NCBI GenBank assembly: GCA_023252395.1
Contig: JAJPDY010000039.1
Coordinates: 1 to 8,442, forward strand
DNA length: 8,442 nucleotides
Source: Nitrososphaera sp.
Lineage (GTDB): Archaea > Thermoproteota > Nitrososphaeria > Nitrososphaerales > Nitrososphaeraceae
Direction of reading: 5' to 3'
Shown: one piece after another, positions 5,471 to 8,442 of the stretch
How the letters are laid out: the number at the start of each line of letters is the position of its first letter
Position numbering within the stretch: the stretch's first letter is position 1
Position numbers and translations under genes: made by a program
Notes under the pieces: generated by a model
What the model was told of the DNA's origin: nothing
Seen by the model: the letters and a program-made list of their open reading frames with translations, nothing else
Databases searched by the model: none

Positions 5471-7812
5471 ATCAGGTTGTGCATTTCCTTCAGGTCTTGC
5501 TTGAATGGCTCGAGCTCCGCCGGCACTGGAATGGCTATCTGGTCCTTGAGCGAAAGGGGCTTGCCGGTTTCCTTTGAAATCGTCTCCTTTTTCTTGTTCC
5601 AGACAAACGAGTTGAAATCGGTTATCATTTTTGTGTACTTTAGCAGCTCTGCATTGGCCTTTTCTCCCCTGTACATTCCCTGCAGGTGGATGCTCTTGTC
5701 AGAGTAAATTTTTGTCCACAGCTCTTCCGTGATAAACGGCATTATCGGAGCGGCCAGGAGCAGGATTGAAGACAGGCACCGGTGCAGAGTGTAGAGCGCA
5801 GACTTTTTGCCCGCGTCATTGCTTGTGGCATAGGCGCGCCCCTTCACCATCTCGATATAGTGGGCGGCAAAGAGGTTCCAAGTAAAGTCGCGGATTGCGT
5901 TAGCAGGAACGAAAAAGTTGTACTCGTCGTAGCCTTTCTTGCACTCCTCTTCCAGCTTGGCAAGCTCTGCCAGTATCCACCTGTCTGACATTTCAAGGTG
6001 CGCCGGCTCTTCCTGCACTACCTCAAAGGACGACAGGAACCTGCCGACGTTCCAAAGTTTTGAGAGGAACTTTTGGCTGCCTGCGATCCTCTGCTCCGAG
6101 CACCTAAAGTCATAGCCAAGGTTGGCCTCGCTTGCCGACCAGAACCGAAATGTGTCGGCGCCGTACTTTTGCATCACCGGGAACGGATCGATAACATTGC
6201 CCTTACTCTTGCTCATCTTTTCTCCCTTTTCGTCGACTCCGTAGCCCATTATCCACGCGTCTGTCCATGGCATCTTGCCTGTCAGTTGCACGCACCGGAG
6301 CATCGTGTAGTGGAGCCAAGTGCGGATGATGTCCTTGGCCTGCGGCCTTATCGCAGCCGGATATGCGTAATCATACACTTTCTGATCCCTGCCGAATTTT
6401 GTAACATAAAGCGGGCTGATGCTTGAATCCATCCACGTGTCAAACGTCCTGTCTTCGCCAGTGAATTCAGATCCTCCGCATTTTTCGCACTTTGCAAAGG
6501 GCGGCCCTTCCTTCCACGGCTTGTAGTATTTTCCTGGCGGCGGCAGGTTCGGCGCCTTGCAGTTGTTGCAGTACCATATCGGGATCTCGGTCCCGTAGAA
6601 CCGACGCCTTGAGACTGGCCAGTCGATTGCTATAGAGTCAAGCCAGTTTAGCAATATTTGCCGGTGCATATCCGGGTGGAACTTTAGCTTAAACGCGAGC
6701 TCCCTTAGCTGCGGCACGAATTCTAGCTGCTTGACGTAATAGTCGTGTAGTGGTATTATCTCGATTGGAGTCTTGCTCCGCTCGCATAAAGGAGTCCTGT
6801 GCATGATGCTCTCTTCTTTTTCCATCAGGCCGGCGCTTTTCAAGTCCTCGATTACCTTTGTCCTTGCCTGGTTTACGCGAAGGCCGGCATACGGCCCTGC
6901 CGCTTCTGCGGTAAAGCCATTTTCATTCAGCGCCACTATTTCCTTCAACCCGAGCTCGCGGAAGACCTGTACGTCGTTCTGGTCGCCGTAGCTGCAAACC
7001 ATCACGGCGCCGGAGCCAAATTCCTGCTTTGCAGAATGGTGCGGCCTTATTTCCACTTCCCTGTTGAATAATGGCAGAACAGCATGGGAGCCCTGCAGGC
7101 TCTTGTAGCGCTCGTCTTCAGGGTTGACAATTACTGCCTGACACGCGAACAGCAGCTCGGGCCGGGTTGACGCAATGATGAGAGTGTCGCCTGTCTCTTT
7201 TATTTTGAACTTCATGTAGACCAGCTTTGTCGGTATTTCATTGTAAATGATCTCGGCGTCTGCGATGGTCGTGCCGCAGTCTGGGCAGTAGTTGTTTGGC
7301 CGGTTTGCAAGGTAGACAAGCCCGCGCTTCCAGAGCTCGATGAACGTGCTCTGGGTCAGCGCCCGGTACTCTTCAGAGTCTGTGCGGTAGTATTCCTTGA
7401 AGTTGCCAGAGAGACCCATGCCCTTCATTATCTGGATCATTTCAGCTTCAAGATCGTCAAGTGCGACCTTGCAGAGGTCGAGGAACTTTTGCCTGTCCAT
7501 CTGGCGCATCCGTATCTTGTGCTTCTTTTCCGTGTAAATCTCGACAGGCAGGCCGTTTCTGTCGATTCCAATCGGGAACAAAACATTCTTGCCAGTCATT
7601 CTGGCTGTCCGGGCTATCATGTCGATTTGCGCGTAATGAGCGGCAGCTCCCATGTGCCAGGGGCGGCCTGATGGGTAAGGGGGCGGCGTGTCAATCACAA
7701 ACGCCGGCTTTTCATTTATCGTGAAACGATAGATATCCTCGTCCTCCCATTTTTTGAGGATCGCCTTTTCTATTTCCGGGTTCCATGACGTTGACTGGAT
7801 TTTTGGTTCCAT
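5467..7812 (-). CDS. valS: Valyl-tRNA synthetase, archaeal type
   Basis: Class I aminoacyl-tRNA synthetase that charges tRNA-Val, 781 residues from ATG 7812, close to usual archaeal length. Seen in order: DTPPPYPSG with the HIGH-equivalent WHMG (residues 52-55), GIDRNGLPVE (about 82-91), a CPDC zinc pair (176-179), the CP1 editing domain with STRPE (215-219) and GSGAVMVCSYGD, WPVSRRR (398-404), further zinc pairs CNNC (415-418) and CEKC (442-445), FDTWMDSS (457-464), KMSKS (532-536), and a helical anticodon-binding domain to the end. No long C-terminal coiled-coil follows. An in-frame TTG at 7845 would add 11 residues, but the TATA-like GTTAATAA at 7849-7856 (minus strand) lies too close to it; from ATG 7812 the leader would be about 14 nt. 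The stop overlaps the start of the downstream dehydrogenase gene. Confidence 0.97.
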   Translation of the reverse strand: MEPKIQSTSWNPEIEKAILKKWEDEDIYRFTINEKPAFVIDTPPPYPSGRPWHMGAAAHYAQIDMIARTARMTGKNVLFPIGIDRNGLPVEIYTEKKHKIRMRQMDRQKFLDLCKVALDDLEAEMIQIMKGMGLSGNFKEYYRTDSEEYRALTQSTFIELWKRGLVYLANRPNNYCPDCGTTIADAEIIYNEIPTKLVYMKFKIKETGDTLIIASTRPELLFACQAVIVNPEDERYKSLQGSHAVLPLFNREVEIRPHHSAKQEFGSGAVMVCSYGDQNDVQVFRELGLKEIVALNENGFTAEAAGPYAGLRVNQARTKVIEDLKSAGLMEKEESIMHRTPLCERSKTPIEIIPLHDYYVKQLEFVPQLRELAFKLKFHPDMHRQILLNWLDSIAIDWPVSRRRFYGTEIPIWYCNNCKAPNLPPPGKYYKPWKEGPPFAKCEKCGGSEFTGEDRTFDTWMDSSISPLYVTKFGRDQKVYDYAYPAAIRPQAKDIIRTWLHYTMLRCVQLTGKMPWTDAWIMGYGVDEKGEKMSKSKGNVIDPFPVMQKYGADTFRFWSASEANLGYDFRCSEQRIAGSQKFLSKLWNVGRFLSSFEVVQEEPAHLEMSDRWILAELAKLEEECKKGYDEYNFFVPANAIRDFTWNLFAAHYIEMVKGRAYATSNDAGKKSALYTLHRCLSSILLLAAPIMPFITEELWTKIYSDKSIHLQGMYRGEKANAELLKYTKMITDFNSFVWNKKKETISKETGKPLSLKDQIAIPVPAELEPFKQDLKEMHNLI

Positions 7813-7848
7813 TGCTTTCGCGTTCGTCAAGACTAGCCGATACAACGG

Positions 7849-7856
7849 TTATTAAC
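7849..7856 (-). promoter_or_regulatory. TATA box of the valS-dehydrogenase unit
   Basis: GTTAATAA on the minus strand predicts transcription from about 7826, a short leader of about 14 nt before ATG 7812. It lies in the 54-bp gap after the stop of the upstream membrane-protein gene, so valS has its own promoter even if read-through also occurs. Confidence 0.45.
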
Positions 7857-7866
7857 GTTAGCGCGC

Positions 7867-8442
7867 TTACTTTCTGCCGGCGCCAAAAACGCCGGTGATG
7901 CTGCTGACCATCATCCCAAGAGTGTACGACGAGCCGTATTCCTGCAGGGCAGGGATAAAGTGCGCGGCAAGCAGTGCTCCAAGTGCCACAAGCGAGCCGT
8001 ATTCAGTTACTGTTTTCAGGGTAGTTTTTTCCTTGTTGAAAGGCGCAAGCAGCATGCCCAGCACCCACATGCCAAAGAGCCAGATCATGACCTTGCTTGC
8101 GATAAGCGAAGGCGTGGTGAACGCGACTCCAAAATACATGGCAGTCACGATAAAGTCAGTCTTCATGACTTTTGGGAATATGTCGTTAAACGACTTGAGC
8201 CTGACTATGTAATAGCCAAAAATCGCGCCCATGATTGCGACTGCAGCCGTGCTCGCTCCCACAAAGGCGACGTTGGTGCCGCATTCTAGAAAAAGCGCAG
8301 CTGGGTTGATGCTTCCGCAGAAAACGTTGCTAGAGACAATTGCCATGAGGAACGTCTTTAAAATCACGCTTGCCATGAAGAGAAGCGCCTTGTGCTGGAG
8401 TTCGACTTTCTGCTGTTTGCGTGGCGGGGAACTCTTTGTCAA
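7867..8442 (-). CDS. Six-helix membrane protein of unknown function, at window edge
   Basis: At least 191 residues. The last codon in the window reads TTG and might be a start, but the frame is open to the edge, so the N-terminus may be incomplete. Hydrophobic segments at about 20-41, 57-80, 96-115, 117-136, 148-166 and a weaker one at 172-187 give six helices. Basic residues fall in the N-terminal tail (KSSPPRKQQK), the second-to-third loop (RLKSFNDIFPKVMK), the fourth-to-fifth loop (NKEKTTLK) and the C-terminus (GRK), which by the positive-inside rule puts both ends in the cytoplasm. The first outer loop holds two Cys (C42 and C54) that could form a disulfide. No transporter or redox motif is recognisable; it does not match the AmoA or AmoC sequences I know. 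It lies upstream of valS on the same strand, 54 bp away. Confidence 0.82.
   Translation of the reverse strand: MTKSSPPRKQQKVELQHKALLFMASVILKTFLMAIVSSNVFCGSINPAALFLECGTNVAFVGASTAAVAIMGAIFGYYIVRLKSFNDIFPKVMKTDFIVTAMYFGVAFTTPSLIASKVMIWLFGMWVLGMLLAPFNKEKTTLKTVTEYGSLVALGALLAAHFIPALQEYGSSYTLGMMVSSITGVFGAGRK

Noticed and set aside
5144..5707. Open frame of 187 codons on the plus strand
   Set aside because: It lies antisense to the valS/dehydrogenase junction, both of which are strongly supported by motifs; its sequence shows no coherent domain.
7813..7845. Longer valS start at TTG 7845 (11 extra residues)
   Set aside because: The only plausible TATA box (7849-7856) would lie a few bases from it, and the extra residues are not typical of the family; ATG 7812 fits better.
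7867..8442. Assignment of the edge membrane protein as an ammonia monooxygenase subunit (AmoA/AmoC)
   Set aside because: It lacks the conserved sequence blocks of archaeal AmoA and AmoC that I know; similarity is limited to being a helical membrane protein.

Overview
The window looks like chromosomal DNA of an ammonia-oxidising archaeon of the Nitrososphaera type (Thaumarchaeota/Nitrososphaerota). This is inferred from the mix of genes: an A-type haem-copper oxidase, a membrane-anchored cupredoxin with a Ser/Thr/Asn-rich linker, an archaeal-type valyl-tRNA synthetase, a MEDS-domain sensor and several very small proteins. Promoter layout agrees: most single genes have an AT-rich TATA-like box centred about 24-28 nt before the start codon and no Shine-Dalgarno sequence, as expected for leaderless archaeal mRNAs. 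No rRNA, tRNA, CRISPR array, insertion sequence or integrase gene was seen, and no gene-free stretch exceeds 300 bases.

Layout. 1-1221 (+) is the C-terminal three quarters of haem-copper oxidase subunit I. 1306-1503 (+) is a 65-residue stand-alone helix-hairpin-helix protein, followed at 1581-2198 (+) by a MEDS-type sensor protein. A PRC-barrel-like protein (2220-2447, -) converges on it. Divergently, 2583-2975 (+) encodes a roadblock/DUF6659-like protein and 3017-3148 (+) a 43-residue very basic protein. The minus strand then carries a cupredoxin (3169-3696), a single-domain response regulator (3828-4355), and a two-gene unit in which valS (5467-7812) overlaps a medium-chain zinc dehydrogenase/reductase (4469-5470) by ATGA. 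A six-helix membrane protein of unknown function (7867-8442, -) runs into the right edge.

How the parts fit. The oxidase is the terminal oxidase of the respiratory chain, and the cupredoxin is a plausible extracytoplasmic electron carrier or copper protein of the same copper-rich metabolism. The centre (HhH protein, MEDS, PRC-barrel, roadblock-like, response regulator) is a run of small sensory or regulatory proteins, mostly with their own promoters and without a histidine kinase in view. valS and the dehydrogenase are probably co-transcribed and translationally coupled. The most unusual points are a 7-bp perfect hairpin starting exactly at the ATG of the probably leaderless HhH mRNA, an Asp at the usual His ligand position of the cupredoxin, absence of the K-channel lysine in the oxidase, a pair of GATA/TATC dyads over the response-regulator promoter, and the 43-residue basic protein with a well-placed promoter.
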